From Mycobacterium sp. (GTDB taxonomy: Bacteria > Actinomycetota > Actinomycetes > Mycobacteriales > Mycobacteriaceae): a stretch of 64,000 nucleotides of DNA. Positions 1 to 8,606 of the stretch are shown here, piece after piece. Position 1 is the first letter of the stretch, and the number at the start of each line of letters is the position of its first letter. The notes beneath the pieces are model-generated. The model did no database searches and was not told the DNA's origin. It worked only from the letters and a program-made list of their open reading frames with translations. Location: NCBI RefSeq assembly GCF_029961025.1, contig NZ_JASBVP010000006.1, positions 276,067 through 340,066 on the forward strand, read 5' to 3'. The translations under genes were made by a program, and so were the position numbers.

Positions 1-60
1 CCGCAAGACGGTCACGTCGAAACCCATGGGCTGACTGTACGACGCCTGCGCGACGAGTGA

Positions 61-1083
61 TCAGGTGGCGCTGCGTTCGTCTGCGCCCATCGCGTTGAGG
101 ACGGCGACACGGGCGTCAGCCGGACCGGAGACGGAACGCTCGCCGCTGCCCAAGCGAAGCAACTCACGCAACGCTTCCTGATCGTATTCGGCCGGCTCGG
201 TGGTATCGATGAAGCGTTCGACCACCTCGATGAAGCGGTCCGGGTCGTCGTGGAACGGGAAATGCCCGGAGCGCTCGAAGATTTCCAGCCGAGAACCCGG
301 CATCGCCGCATGCGCCATCCAGGCATGCTTTACCGGCACGACGACATCATGGGTACCCCAGATGATCTGTACTGGAATAGCTTTCGCTAAATAGCAGCGG
401 TCCAGCATGGTCACGATTTGACCGCGCCAGTCCACCACGGCACGCAATGTCCGGGTAAACGCCGAGGAGGCCTTCGGTTCCGGCAAGTTGGCCAGCACTC
501 GCAAAATATCGGGGAGGTCGCGGCCCACTCCGGTTGATCCGAGCATCATCCCGACCACACGCCCGGCCAGCTGCAGCGTCGGGAGCACCAACGGCAGCCG
601 CAGCAACGCCAGTGCCTCCCCGCCCCAAGGCAACGAGGCCCAGCGCAACAGGATGTTGACGTCCTTGGTGACACCGCCGGTGGCCACCAGGACCAGCCGC
701 TCGACCAGTTGGGGGAACTGGTAGGCGAACTGCATTGCCACCCCGCCGCCCAGCGAGTGGCCGACTATGGTGACCCGATCGATGCCGAGTACGCTCAGCA
801 GATCCCGCATCCCGTTGGCATATGCCGCAACCGAATAGTCCGCACGCGGTTTGTCGGACTGCCCGTGGCCCAGCAAGTCGACGGCGATGACGGTGAACCG
901 CTGCGCCAGCCTGGCCTGCACGGCGTTCCAGGTGGTGGAGTTGTCGCCGATCCCGTGGATCAGCAAAATCGCCGGCCCCGAACCGGCGATCCGGAACGCC
1001 CGCCGGTAGCCGTGGATGGTGCGGAATTGCAGCGACGGCGCCACTTCGCGCACGGGGCGGAGATGTGGCTTGCGCTCCGTCAT
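61..1083 (-). CDS. alpha/beta-hydrolase fold protein
   Basis: This 340-residue protein has the alpha/beta-hydrolase fold and matches the lipase-like Rv2715 of M. tuberculosis. The oxyanion-side HGIGDN motif lies near residue 44. The nucleophile elbow GHSLGG places Ser110, followed by an acid at Asp246 (GTHD) and a base at His274 (SGHFPF), so the triad is complete. The frame stays open far upstream, but the ATG at 1083 is chosen because it gives the family N-terminus; upstream in-frame sequence overlaps the next gene. It lies 34 bp downstream of the PAC2 gene on the same strand, so the two are probably co-transcribed. No signal peptide is visible, and the substrate cannot be told from sequence; a lipid ester is the usual guess. 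Confidence 0.9.
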   Translation of the reverse strand: MTERKPHLRPVREVAPSLQFRTIHGYRRAFRIAGSGPAILLIHGIGDNSTTWNAVQARLAQRFTVIAVDLLGHGQSDKPRADYSVAAYANGMRDLLSVLGIDRVTIVGHSLGGGVAMQFAYQFPQLVERLVLVATGGVTKDVNILLRWASLPWGGEALALLRLPLVLPTLQLAGRVVGMMLGSTGVGRDLPDILRVLANLPEPKASSAFTRTLRAVVDWRGQIVTMLDRCYLAKAIPVQIIWGTHDVVVPVKHAWMAHAAMPGSRLEIFERSGHFPFHDDPDRFIEVVERFIDTTEPAEYDQEALRELLRLGSGERSVSGPADARVAVLNAMGADERSAT

Positions 1084-1117
1084 GTCGCCAACCTCGGTGC
1101 CGGGCCCGGTGGGGCGG

Positions 1118-2089
1118 TCAGGTCGAGTTGTTGCCGTCCGGCTTTTTTTCTGTCTGCTGGGCCAAAAACCGCTCCAACTCGGCGCCGAGTTCGTCTCCGC
1201 TGGGCAGATCTTCATCGTGCGCCAGCAGGGACCTGTTCTCCTGGGCGGCAACGAAAGCATCGTACTGGCGCTCGAGCGCCGCCACCACTTGAGCCACTTC
1301 CGGGCTCGCCTGAACCTGCTCGTCGACCTTGGCGCGGACCTCGGCGGCCGCTTCGGCCAGCGCGGCCAGCGGAAGCTGCAGTTGCCCGGTCCTGGCCACC
1401 TGCTCGAGCAGTGTTTGCGCGGCTGCCGGATAGTCGGTCTGCGCCAGGTAATGGGGCACGTGCACGGTGAAACCGACGACCTCATGACCGTGTTGAGCCA
1501 TGCGGTATTCCAGCAGGTTGGACGCGCTGCTGGGAACCCGGACCTCAGCGATCCACGGCGTGAAATCGGCGATCAGATCCCGGTTGTTGGAGTGCGCGGT
1601 CAGGGTCATCGGCCGGGTGTGCGGCACCGCCATCGGGATTGTCCCCAGACCGATGGTCCGCCGGACGCCGAGACGCTCAGCCAGGAGCCGCACAGCGGTG
1701 ACGAAACGCTCCCACTTCAGATCGGGCTCCATGCCGGCCAGCAGCAAAAACGGCGTTCCCGCGGTGTCGCGCAGCGCGTATAAAGCCAGTTCGGGGTCCT
1801 CGTAGTGGGTGAAGTGATCCCACTTGAAGGTCATCGGCGGCCGCCGCGATCGATAGTCCAGCAACTCGTCGATCGCGAACGATGCGACCCGCTCGGTGTC
1901 CAGGGTGTCCTTGAGGTGGGTTGCCGCCAGCCGGATCGCATGGCCGGCGTCCGAAAAGCCCTCCAAGGCGTGCACCAACACCGGGCCGCGGCCGTCCTGG
2001 CACGACACTTGCGGTGCCGGGAACTCAAGTTCGTACATGCCCGCCTGCCCGGATTGGTGGTCCTGCCATGGGTATTGATCTTGGGCCAT
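1118..2089 (-). CDS. PAC2 family protein (Rv2714-like)
   Basis: A 323-residue protein of the PAC2 (proteasome assembly chaperone 2-like) family, matching Rv2714. The conserved N-terminal PAC2 core runs from about residue 20 to 250. A helical, charged tail from about 250 (rich in Ala, Glu, Gln) ends in KKPDGNNST. The start at 2089 is preferred because a strong GGAGGAGG ribosome site lies 7 nt upstream; an in-frame ATG 12 codons earlier has no comparable site. Actinobacterial PAC2 proteins are linked to the proteasome by homology only, so a role in proteasome assembly is inference. In H37Rv, as I recall, sthA lies just upstream of this gene; here only a 342-bp gap separates it from the divergent DUF4192 gene. 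Confidence 0.85.
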   Translation of the reverse strand: MAQDQYPWQDHQSGQAGMYELEFPAPQVSCQDGRGPVLVHALEGFSDAGHAIRLAATHLKDTLDTERVASFAIDELLDYRSRRPPMTFKWDHFTHYEDPELALYALRDTAGTPFLLLAGMEPDLKWERFVTAVRLLAERLGVRRTIGLGTIPMAVPHTRPMTLTAHSNNRDLIADFTPWIAEVRVPSSASNLLEYRMAQHGHEVVGFTVHVPHYLAQTDYPAAAQTLLEQVARTGQLQLPLAALAEAAAEVRAKVDEQVQASPEVAQVVAALERQYDAFVAAQENRSLLAHDEDLPSGDELGAELERFLAQQTEKKPDGNNST

Positions 2090-2431
2090 AGCTGTCGCCT
2101 CCTCCATGGCGCGCCGTTGCACCACGTCCCTAGTCTCACTCGGAGACTCACTTGGCGTGGGTCTCGCTGGGTAACCGATCGGTAAATTAGCGAACCCGTC
2201 CGACCCGATTACCGGGATATACCCGACACGTATTTCGAACGTGTTATCGCTAAAGTAAGTTCCTCGGATTGTCCGGCCCGGGTTGTCGCTGGCCGCGAGG
2301 CGTCGGGTGTCGGGCTACACCGACGCGCCCGAGGGGGCCATAAACACACAGTCGTGACTTTATCCACAGCCGATGGGCCACGACGCCCGCCGGCGCAGCG
2401 GCTGACGGTACCGGTTGCCAGCGTTACAGGC

Positions 2432-3502
2432 ATGACGAAGCATCGAGCTGATTTCGGCCTGAACCGCCCCGGGGCGCTGATCGCCGCCCTGCCGGCCATT
2501 CTCGGCTTCACACCGGAAAAATCCCTGGTCCTGGTGTCGGTGAACAGCGGTGAACTGGGGCCGGTGATGCGTATCGATCTTTCCCGAGAGCTGATCGGCC
2601 GAGCGACTCATCTTGCGCAGGTCGCGGCCGCGGCCGATCCCGAGGCGGCGATCGCGGTGATCGTCGACGCCGATGGTGCGCGCTGCCCGATATGCAACGA
2701 GGAATACCGCGAGCTCTGCGCGGGGCTTACCGAGGCATTGTCCGAACACGGCATCGTGTTGTGGGCAGCACATGTGGTGGATCGGGTGGCCGCCGGCGGA
2801 CGCTGGCATTGTGTTGATGGTTGCGGTGCGAGCGGCCTGATCGACGATCCGTCGGCATCGCCACTGGCCATGGCGGCGGTTCTGGAGGGTCGACGGCTCT
2901 ATGAGCGGCGCGCCGACCTGCAGGCCGTCATCGCCATCACCGATCCCTCACGGGGAGCCAGGCTGACCGGGCTGATCGGCGAAGTGGCGGTGTCGCGGGA
3001 AGCCGCACACCGCGCCGATCCCCTTGGCTGCCGCCGCCGCGATGTGCAGGACACGATGGCTGCCGCAGCCCGTGTCGGTGACGGACAGCCCCTGTCTGAC
3101 GCGCAGCTGGCGCAACTGGGCTGCGCGCTGGCCGACGTGCAGGTCCGCGACACGCTGTTTGCCCTGGCGGTCGGGGAGAATGCCGGGGAGGCGGAGTCGT
3201 TGTGGGCGGTACTGGCTCGCACCCTGCCCGGTCGGTGGCGGGTCGAGGCGTTGGTGTTACTCGCGTTCAGTGCCTACGCCCGCGGCGATGGACCGTTGGC
3301 AGGGATAACGCTGGAATCTGCGCTGCGCTGCGATCCAAGACACCGCATGGCGGGCATGTTGGACACGGCATTGCAATCCGGCCTGCCACCCGAGCACATC
3401 CGCGAACTGGCCGTCACCGGCTACCGGCTGGCTGAACGACTCGGGGTGCGGCTCCCGCCGCGACGGGTGTTCGGCAGGCGGGCTAAACCTTTTCGACCTT
3501 GA
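2432..3502 (+). CDS. DUF4192 family protein (Rv2712c-like)
   Basis: A 356-residue cytoplasmic protein of the DUF4192 family, common in actinobacteria and without known function. The diagnostic N-terminal pattern LNRPGALIAALPAILGF followed by SLVLVSV is at residues 10-35. A Cys pair (CPICNEEY) near residue 92 and a second (CVDGCG) near 134 could bind metal. The C-terminal half is a helical repeat-like region resembling a TPR array. The ATG at 2432 is chosen over an earlier in-frame ATG at 2354 because the family motif begins immediately after it. Its last 20 bp overlap the convergent 3' end of ideR, so the two genes share termination sequence. Confidence 0.8.
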   Translation: MTKHRADFGLNRPGALIAALPAILGFTPEKSLVLVSVNSGELGPVMRIDLSRELIGRATHLAQVAAAADPEAAIAVIVDADGARCPICNEEYRELCAGLTEALSEHGIVLWAAHVVDRVAAGGRWHCVDGCGASGLIDDPSASPLAMAAVLEGRRLYERRADLQAVIAITDPSRGARLTGLIGEVAVSREAAHRADPLGCRRRDVQDTMAAAARVGDGQPLSDAQLAQLGCALADVQVRDTLFALAVGENAGEAESLWAVLARTLPGRWRVEALVLLAFSAYARGDGPLAGITLESALRCDPRHRMAGMLDTALQSGLPPEHIRELAVTGYRLAERLGVRLPPRRVFGRRAKPFRP

Positions 3503-4175
3503 CCGCGTGCGCCATCTCGTGCGGCAGGCTGACATTCTCGTGACCGGGGATCACGATCGTCACCCCGACCCCGGGGTTGGTCTCGACGGTCACTCGCGCG
3601 TTGGGGACGACGCCGGCGTCCTTGAGCCGGGTGATCAGCTCGATATCCCCTTGAACGTGTTCGGCGAGTTGGCGAACGACTACCGCCACCGGCGGACCGG
3701 CCGGCAGCTCGGTCAACCGCACCAGGTTGGCGTCATCGGTACCGCGCTCCGGTCCGACACCAAGGTCTTCCAGGCCCGGAATCGGGTTGCCGAACGGGGA
3801 GGTGGTCGGATTGTTGAGGACCTGCACCAGACGGCGCTCGACATCCTCGCTCATCACATGCTCCCACCGGCAGGCCTCCGCATGTACCTCCTCCCATGGC
3901 AGGCCGATGACATCGACGAGCAGCCGTTCGGCGAGCCGATGCTTGCGCATTACGGCGATGGCCAGTGCCCGACCTTTGTCGGTGAGCTCCAAGTGGCGGT
4001 CACCGGCGACACGCACTAAACCGTCCCGCTCCATCCGCGCCACGGTCTGGCTGACGGTCGGCCCGCTTTGGTCGAGCCGTTCGGCGATCCGTGCGCGCAG
4101 CGGCATGACGCCCTCTTCCTCGAGGTCGTAGATAGTCCGCAAATACATCTCGGTGGTATCGACCAGCTCATTCAT
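3483..4175 (-). CDS. ideR: iron-dependent repressor IdeR
   Basis: IdeR, the Fe(II)-activated DtxR-family repressor of siderophore genes and activator of iron storage. At 230 residues it equals the M. tuberculosis length. All metal ligands are in place: Met10, Cys102, Glu105 and His106 for the primary site, and His79, Glu83 and His98 for the ancillary site. The DNA-binding helix QSGPTVSQTVARME is at residues 36-49, and a C-terminal SH3-like FeoA domain runs from about 150. The ATG at 4175 starts the canonical MNELVDTTEMYLR. It lies 157 bp downstream of sigB on the same strand, but a strong hairpin in the gap suggests it also has its own transcription. Confidence 0.97.
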   Translation of the reverse strand: MNELVDTTEMYLRTIYDLEEEGVMPLRARIAERLDQSGPTVSQTVARMERDGLVRVAGDRHLELTDKGRALAIAVMRKHRLAERLLVDVIGLPWEEVHAEACRWEHVMSEDVERRLVQVLNNPTTSPFGNPIPGLEDLGVGPERGTDDANLVRLTELPAGPPVAVVVRQLAEHVQGDIELITRLKDAGVVPNARVTVETNPGVGVTIVIPGHENVSLPHEMAHAVKVEKV

Positions 4176-4247
4176 CGCGCACCCTCCATCGCTGCTGAGT
4201 CTACGTGTCCGGCTAGGTGAATGACCCCCTAAACACCTCAAGACGGC

Positions 4248-4281
4248 AGGATGCCCGCCGATCGTGCACGGCGGGCATCCT
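4248..4281 (-). terminator. hairpin between sigB and ideR
   Basis: A perfect 13-bp inverted repeat (AGGATGCCCGCCG / CGGCGGGCATCCT) with an 8-nt loop, about 50 bp past the sigB stop. There is no U tract, which is typical of mycobacterial I-shaped terminators. It probably ends or attenuates the sigB transcript before ideR. Confidence 0.65.
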
Positions 4282-4287
4282 GCTATC

Positions 4288-4342
4288 GGGCTCGGTTAAC
4301 GGGCTCGGTTAACTGGCGGGTTAACTGGCGGGTTAACTGGCG
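4288..4342. repeat. tandem repeats over the sigB stop codon
   Basis: Two exact 13-bp copies of GGGCTCGGTTAAC (4288-4313) are followed by two exact 12-bp copies of TGGCGGGTTAAC (4314-4337) and a partial third. The sigB stop codon lies inside the last full copy, so in the sigB direction the terminal Ala-Ser-stop unit is reiterated downstream. Every unit contains the palindrome GTTAAC. Confidence 0.85.
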
Positions 4343-5292
4343 TAGGAACGCAGCCGGTCGGCGCGCTCGCCGTGGCGCAGCTTGGCCATCACTTCTCGTT
4401 CGATTTGGCGGACCCGCTCACGGGAGAGGCCGAAAAGCTTACCGATCTGGTCGAGGGTCCGGGGCTGCCCGTCGTCCAGGCCGAAGCGCAGCCGGACCAC
4501 TTGCTGCTCGCGCTCGTCAAGGGTCGCCAACACGCTGCGGATATCGGTGTGCAGGAGTTCGGCGATCACCGCGTTTTCCGCCGACATCGCTTCGGCGTCC
4601 TCGATGAAATCACCCAGGGGAGCCTCCTCCTCGGAGCCGACCGGCATATCCAGGCTGACCGGGTCGCGACTGTGCTCCAACAGGTCGTTGATCCGGTCGA
4701 TCGGAATCCCGGATTCCGCCGCGAGCTCCTCGTCGGTGGCCTCGCGACCCAGGTTTTGGTGCAGCTCCCTTTTGATCCGCGCCAACTTGTTGACCTGCTC
4801 AACCAGGTGGACCGGCAGCCGGATGGTGCGACTCTGATCGGCCATGCCGCGGGTGATGGCCTGCCGGATCCACCACGTGGCATACGTCGAGAATTTGAAT
4901 CCCTTTGTGTAATCAAACTTTTCCATTGCGCGGATCAGCCCCAGGTTGCCCTCTTGGATGAGATCCAGCAGCGGCATTCCGCGACCGGTGTAGCGCTTGG
5001 CCAGTGAGACCACTAGCCGCAGATTCGCTTCCAGTAGGTGACGGCGCGCTGCCTCGCCATCGCGGACCACGGCCGCCAGTTCGCGTTTGCGGTTCTCGCC
5101 GAGGCGCTTGCGGGTTTCCAGCAGGTGCTCGGCGTAAAGGCCCGCCTCGATGCGCTTGGCCAATTCAACCTCATCGGCGGCGTTGAGCAACGCCGTTTTA
5201 CCGATGCCGTTCAGATACACGCGCACCAGGTCCGCTGCGGGGCTTTGAGCATCCAGGTCGCTGTCAACCCGGCTTGTGGTGGCATCTGCCAT
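4333..5292 (-). CDS. sigB: RNA polymerase sigma factor SigB
   Basis: SigB, the non-essential group 2 primary-like sigma factor that works in stress and stationary phase. At 319 residues it has regions 1.2 to 4.2 but no long acidic N-terminus, which separates it from SigA. The core-binding region 2 contains [17 protein letters not shown] and the -10 recognition helix [13 protein letters not shown]. Region 4 has [14 protein letters not shown]. The ATG at 5292 is chosen for the AGGAGG site 5 nt upstream. The order sigB-ideR matches M. tuberculosis. The 3' end carries tandem repeats that copy the stop codon. Confidence 0.97.
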   Translation of the reverse strand: MADATTSRVDSDLDAQSPAADLVRVYLNGIGKTALLNAADEVELAKRIEAGLYAEHLLETRKRLGENRKRELAAVVRDGEAARRHLLEANLRLVVSLAKRYTGRGMPLLDLIQEGNLGLIRAMEKFDYTKGFKFSTYATWWIRQAITRGMADQSRTIRLPVHLVEQVNKLARIKRELHQNLGREATDEELAAESGIPIDRINDLLEHSRDPVSLDMPVGSEEEAPLGDFIEDAEAMSAENAVIAELLHTDIRSVLATLDEREQQVVRLRFGLDDGQPRTLDQIGKLFGLSRERVRQIEREVMAKLRHGERADRLRSYAS

Positions 5293-5440
5293 TGCGGCCT
5301 CCTGATCGGCTTGAACTGTCATGTTGTCCAACGCGCAACCCCGGTCCGGAGTTCCCGCCGGTCCCCGGTCTTACACCCTTTGACCTGCGCAAATGTGCCG
5401 ACGACCTGAGAATGTCCTGAGAAGATGCGATCAGCGGCGG

Positions 5441-5857
5441 CTATTTGGAACCGCCGGTCGCTGGCGGGTCCGGTTGTGCCGCCGACTCACGGCGGGGCTC
5501 AAGCGCCTGCCGCTGTGCGGTCGGGAACAGCGGGGTGCGCCGACGACTGTTATCGAACCGTCGAGGCTCATCGGCACGGCGCGGCGGCCGGTCATTGGCG
5601 ATCAGTACCGCCATCCACGGCAGCGGGATCGAAACTGCCACGATCGCAAGCGAGATCAACCCGTTGTGCCATGCACCGTAGGCGAGTGCGGCCAGCACAA
5701 AAGCGGGTACCCGGAACGCCATCAGGGTCGTGTATTTGCGCACCCGCTCGCGACGCTGCTCCTCGTAAGAGGGTGCGGCGGCCGTGATCAGCACCGGGTG
5801 ACCATCGTCGTCGAAACCCGGCTTCGGGCCGCGCTTCATCTCTCTACTGTCCCACAT
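5441..5857 (-). CDS. DUF3099 membrane protein (Rv2709-like)
   Basis: A 138-residue small membrane protein of the DUF3099 family. A polar N-terminus (MKRGPKPGFDDDG, then ITAAAPSYEEQ) leads to two transmembrane segments at roughly residues 49-66 and 69-86, joined by a very short hydrophilic turn (WHNG). A basic, proline-rich cytoplasmic tail follows. The start at 5857 has a GGAG 8 nt upstream; MKRGPK at 5839 is an alternative. It lies upstream of sigB on the same strand, 148 bp away, and is divergent from the DUF3039 gene. Function is unknown. Confidence 0.75.
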   Translation of the reverse strand: MWDSREMKRGPKPGFDDDGHPVLITAAAPSYEEQRRERVRKYTTLMAFRVPAFVLAALAYGAWHNGLISLAIVAVSIPLPWMAVLIANDRPPRRADEPRRFDNSRRRTPLFPTAQRQALEPRRESAAQPDPPATGGSK

Positions 5858-5904
5858 TCTGTCGACTCCGGCGGGCTCGATTTGGGAACCGGTTTCGGGG
5901 CAGA

Positions 5905-6153
5905 ATGTCAGACATGCAGACCCAGACGATCGAACGTGCCGATATCGACGAACGCGTCGACGACGGGACCGGCAGTGACACCCCGAGGTACTTTCACTAC
6001 GTCAAAAAAGACAAAATCGCGGAAAGCGCGGTCATGGGGACCCATGTGGTCGCCCTGTGCGGCGAGGTGTTTCCGGTGACCCGAGCGGCCAAGCCAGGCT
6101 CCCCGGTCTGCCCGGAGTGCAAGCGGATCTACGACCGGCTCAAGAAGGACTGA
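5905..6153 (+). CDS. DUF3039 small zinc-ribbon-like protein
   Basis: An 82-residue actinobacterial DUF3039 protein corresponding to Rv2708c. The conserved part begins at PRYFHYVKKDKIAES (about residue 29). It has a lone Cys in VALCGEVF and a CPEC pair near the C-terminus, suggesting a small metal-binding ribbon. The start is the first ATG of MSDMQTQ; the inner ATG (MQTQ) is an alternative. It is divergent from the DUF3099 gene with 47 bp between them. Function is unknown. Confidence 0.8.
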   Translation: MSDMQTQTIERADIDERVDDGTGSDTPRYFHYVKKDKIAESAVMGTHVVALCGEVFPVTRAAKPGSPVCPECKRIYDRLKKD

Positions 6154-6171
6154 AGGCACTCCGGCCTGCTG

Positions 6172-6187
6172 GGCCCCGGCGGGGGCC
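6172..6187. terminator. short GC hairpin between convergent genes
   Basis: GGCCCC and GGGGCC form a perfect 6-bp stem with a 4-nt loop between the converging DUF3039 gene and the small Cys-rich gene. It could terminate both transcripts. There is no U tract. Confidence 0.4.
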
Positions 6188-6191
6188 GGGA

Positions 6192-6386
6192 TTACGGTTC
6201 TGGTGAGCCGTTGACCTCCAACACCGCGGCCAGTTCGATCAGTTTCGCCTCATGCTGGTTGGCGTGGTGCTGGCAGAAGAGAAGCTCCGCTCCCGAGGGT
6301 AAGGTGGCGCGGACGCGAGCGGCGGCTCCACACCGGTCGCAGCGATCAGCCCTGGTTAACTCCGGGCTGGTCAATGTGGTGTTCAT
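6192..6386 (-). CDS. small Cys/His protein (DUF7455-like)
   Basis: A 64-residue protein with CDRCGAAARVRA at residues 16-27 and FCQHHANQH at 37-45. The CxxC plus CxHH spacing is that of a small zinc-binding domain found widely in actinobacteria near sigA and sigB, now called DUF7455. The ATG at 6386 is preceded by GGGAGAAGCC, a good ribosome site. It sits downstream of the broken ridA remnant on the same strand. Function is unknown. Confidence 0.7.
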   Translation of the reverse strand: MNTTLTSPELTRADRCDRCGAAARVRATLPSGAELLFCQHHANQHEAKLIELAAVLEVNGSPEP

Positions 6387-6470
6387 GGCTTCTCCCTTGC
6401 TGCCATATCTTCAGTCTCTCAGACGCCGCGGCGTTCGGGTGTATTCCCGCGAATTCCCCGTGTGTCGTTT

Positions 6471-6515
6471 CCCGGGTCCGCACCCCCCGGGTTCGCCACC
6501 CCCGGGTCCGCCACC
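6471..6515. repeat. 3 x 15-bp tandem repeat
   Basis: Three consecutive 15-bp units of the form CCCGGGTCCGCCACC, with single-base differences, lie in the 222-bp gap between the small Cys-rich gene and the ridA remnant. The gap holds nothing else I can recognise. Confidence 0.75.
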
Positions 6516-6608
6516 CACGGTTCAGGCGGACCGGTGGGTGAACCCCGCTCCCGCGGTGCTGGTGCACGTCATCGGAGCCGAACCGCCGCGGCGGGGATGC
6601 TCCTGTCC

Positions 6609-6808
6609 TCAGGTCACCGGGCCTGAGGGTCGCCCTGAGGGCGTTAGGTAGGCGTCGGCTTCGATCTCGACCAACAGCTGGGGGGCGATAAACGCGGAGA
6701 CCTCGACCATCGTGGCCGCGGGCCGGACCTCGGCGCAGAGCATCTCGGGTCTGAGAAACGAGGTCACCGCGGCCAAATCGCCCAGCGGCATAGATCGTCG
6801 ACGCTCGC
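6609..6808 (-). pseudogene. truncated RidA/YjgF-family gene (Rv2704 remnant)
   Basis: Only the C-terminal part of a RidA (reactive enamine/imine deaminase) protein remains, ending with LLVEIEADAYL; this matches the family ending near ALVEIEAVA. The family is about 130-140 residues long, and here some 50 conserved residues survive. The remnant starts directly after the sigA stop codon, with no ribosome site and no N-terminal half. The best in-frame ATG (6791) lies within the conserved region. In H37Rv a full Rv2704 follows sigA, so a deletion has removed its 5' half. Unlikely to be functional. Confidence 0.7.
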
Positions 6809-8443
6809 TCAGTCCAGATAGTCGCGCAGGACTTGAGAACGGCTGGGGTGACGCAACTTCGACATCGTTTTCGACTCGATCTGGCGGATGCGTTCCCGGG
6901 TGACGCCGTAGACCTGGCCGATCTCGTCAAGGGTGCGGGGCTGGCCATCGGTGAGGCCGAAGCGCAGCCGCACCACGCCGGCCTCGCGCTCGGACAACGT
7001 GTCTAGGACCGACTGCAGCTGGTCCTGCAGCAATGTGAAGGACACCGCGTCGACGGCCACCACCGCTTCGCTGTCTTCAATGAAGTCGCCGAGCTGGCTG
7101 TCACCCTCGTCACCGATGGTCTGGTCTAACGAGATCGGTTCCCGGGCATACTGCTGGATCTCCAGCACCTTCTCCGGGGTGATGTCCATTTCTTTGGCCA
7201 GCTCCTCCGGCGTGGGCTCGCGGCCCAGGTCCTGGAGCAGTTCACGCTGGATGCGGCCCAGCTTGTTGATCACCTCGACCATGTGCACCGGTATGCGGAT
7301 GGTGCGGGCCTGGTCGGCCATGGCACGGGTGATGGCCTGGCGGATCCACCACGTCGCGTAGGTGGAGAACTTGTAGCCCTTGGTGTAGTCGAATTTTTCT
7401 ACCGCGCGGATAAGCCCGAGGTTGCCTTCCTGGATCAGGTCCAAAAACGCCATCCCGCGGCCGGTGTAGCGCTTGGCCAGCGACACGACCAGCCGCAGAT
7501 TGGCTTCCAGCAGATGGTTTTTCGCGCGATCGCCGTCGCGGCAGACCCACATCATGTCACGGCGTTGGGCGGCGGGAAGTTTCTCCCCGCGTTCGGCCAT
7601 CTCGGCCATCAGCTGACTGGCGTATAACCCGGCTTCGATCCGCTTGGCCAGCTCGACCTCTTCCTCCGCGTTGAGCAGCGCCACCTTGCCGATCTGCTTG
7701 AGATAGGCGCGAACCGAGTCCGCCGATGCGGTGAGTTCGGCATCCTTGCGCGCCTGACGCAACGCTTCGGATTCGTCCTCGTCCCAGACGAAATCACCGG
7801 AGGCCTTGTCCATCTCGGTGGGCTCGACGAGTTCCTCGTCATCATCGACGCTGTCTTCGCCGATGGCGGCAACCGCGACAGGATCCTCCGGCGGTTCCAG
7901 GTCGTCCGGATCGAGATCGACATCGGCGCTGTCCGCCGTTACGTCCTCGAGGTCCTCGAGGTCGAGGTCGCCGGCGTCGAGGTCGATGTCTTCGGCGTCG
8001 AGGTCGACGCCGGGTTCCGCGTCCAGGTCCGGCTCGACATCAAGGTCCTCGACGGCGACGTCGAACTCGGTGTCAGCGGTGTTGGTTCCGCCATTTTTGA
8101 TGGCGGTCTTCGGCGCCTTGGCCTTCTGGGCGTGGCTGCGCGCAGACGCTGACTTGGCGGCAGCATCCTTGGCGGTGGCACGGCTCTTTTTCGGGGTGTC
8201 GGCGCCGTCGGCGGCGGAGCCGGGCGTGGCGACCCGGGCGCCGGTCTTGGTGGCCCGTGCGCCGGTCTTGGTGGCCCGCGGGGGAGTCTTGGTCCGGCTG
8301 GCTGTCTTGCCGGCCCCCTTGGCGGGGGCGGAGCCGCTAGCAGACTTGGCGGCAGACCGCTTCGCTCCGGTTCGGGCTGGGGATTTGGTGGCGGTCCGTT
8401 TCACCGGCTCGTCTGTCGCCGAGCTTGCTTTGGTCGCTGCCAC
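6809..8443 (-). CDS. sigA: principal sigma factor SigA
   Basis: The essential housekeeping sigma factor, 544 residues. The first ~220 residues are low complexity: a Lys/Ala/Thr-rich stretch with a duplicated ATKTGAR unit, then a long Asp/Glu-rich stretch. The conserved core begins at about [14 protein letters not shown]. Regions 2 ([19 protein letters not shown]), 3 ([14 protein letters not shown]) and 4 ([14 protein letters not shown]) are intact. The GTG at 8443 gives the MAATKASS start and has an AGGGG site 7 nt upstream; an ATG at 8467 is also open. It is about 16 residues longer than the M. tuberculosis protein as I remember it, because of the variable N-terminus. Confidence 0.96.
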   Translation of the reverse strand: MAATKASSATDEPVKRTATKSPARTGAKRSAAKSASGSAPAKGAGKTASRTKTPPRATKTGARATKTGARVATPGSAADGADTPKKSRATAKDAAAKSASARSHAQKAKAPKTAIKNGGTNTADTEFDVAVEDLDVEPDLDAEPGVDLDAEDIDLDAGDLDLEDLEDVTADSADVDLDPDDLEPPEDPVAVAAIGEDSVDDDEELVEPTEMDKASGDFVWDEDESEALRQARKDAELTASADSVRAYLKQIGKVALLNAEEEVELAKRIEAGLYASQLMAEMAERGEKLPAAQRRDMMWVCRDGDRAKNHLLEANLRLVVSLAKRYTGRGMAFLDLIQEGNLGLIRAVEKFDYTKGYKFSTYATWWIRQAITRAMADQARTIRIPVHMVEVINKLGRIQRELLQDLGREPTPEELAKEMDITPEKVLEIQQYAREPISLDQTIGDEGDSQLGDFIEDSEAVVAVDAVSFTLLQDQLQSVLDTLSEREAGVVRLRFGLTDGQPRTLDEIGQVYGVTRERIRQIESKTMSKLRHPSRSQVLRDYLD

Positions 8444-8606
8444 ATACACCCCTTCGGTCGGACTCACTTTCGGTGCCTCTGGGCGTGCTTAACCGAAAAT
8501 GTCTGCTATGTCGAATGTCGGCGCGATAATCGCCGCTATCGGTTAGGCGGCCGCCGCCGACTATTGTAACGGTCACAGGAGAACGCACGGGTGGAGCGGG
8601 CAGAAT

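Noticed and set aside
7806..8492. Long plus-strand frame opposite sigA
   Set aside because: Mirror of the acidic, low-complexity sigA N-terminus; no ribosome site or family.
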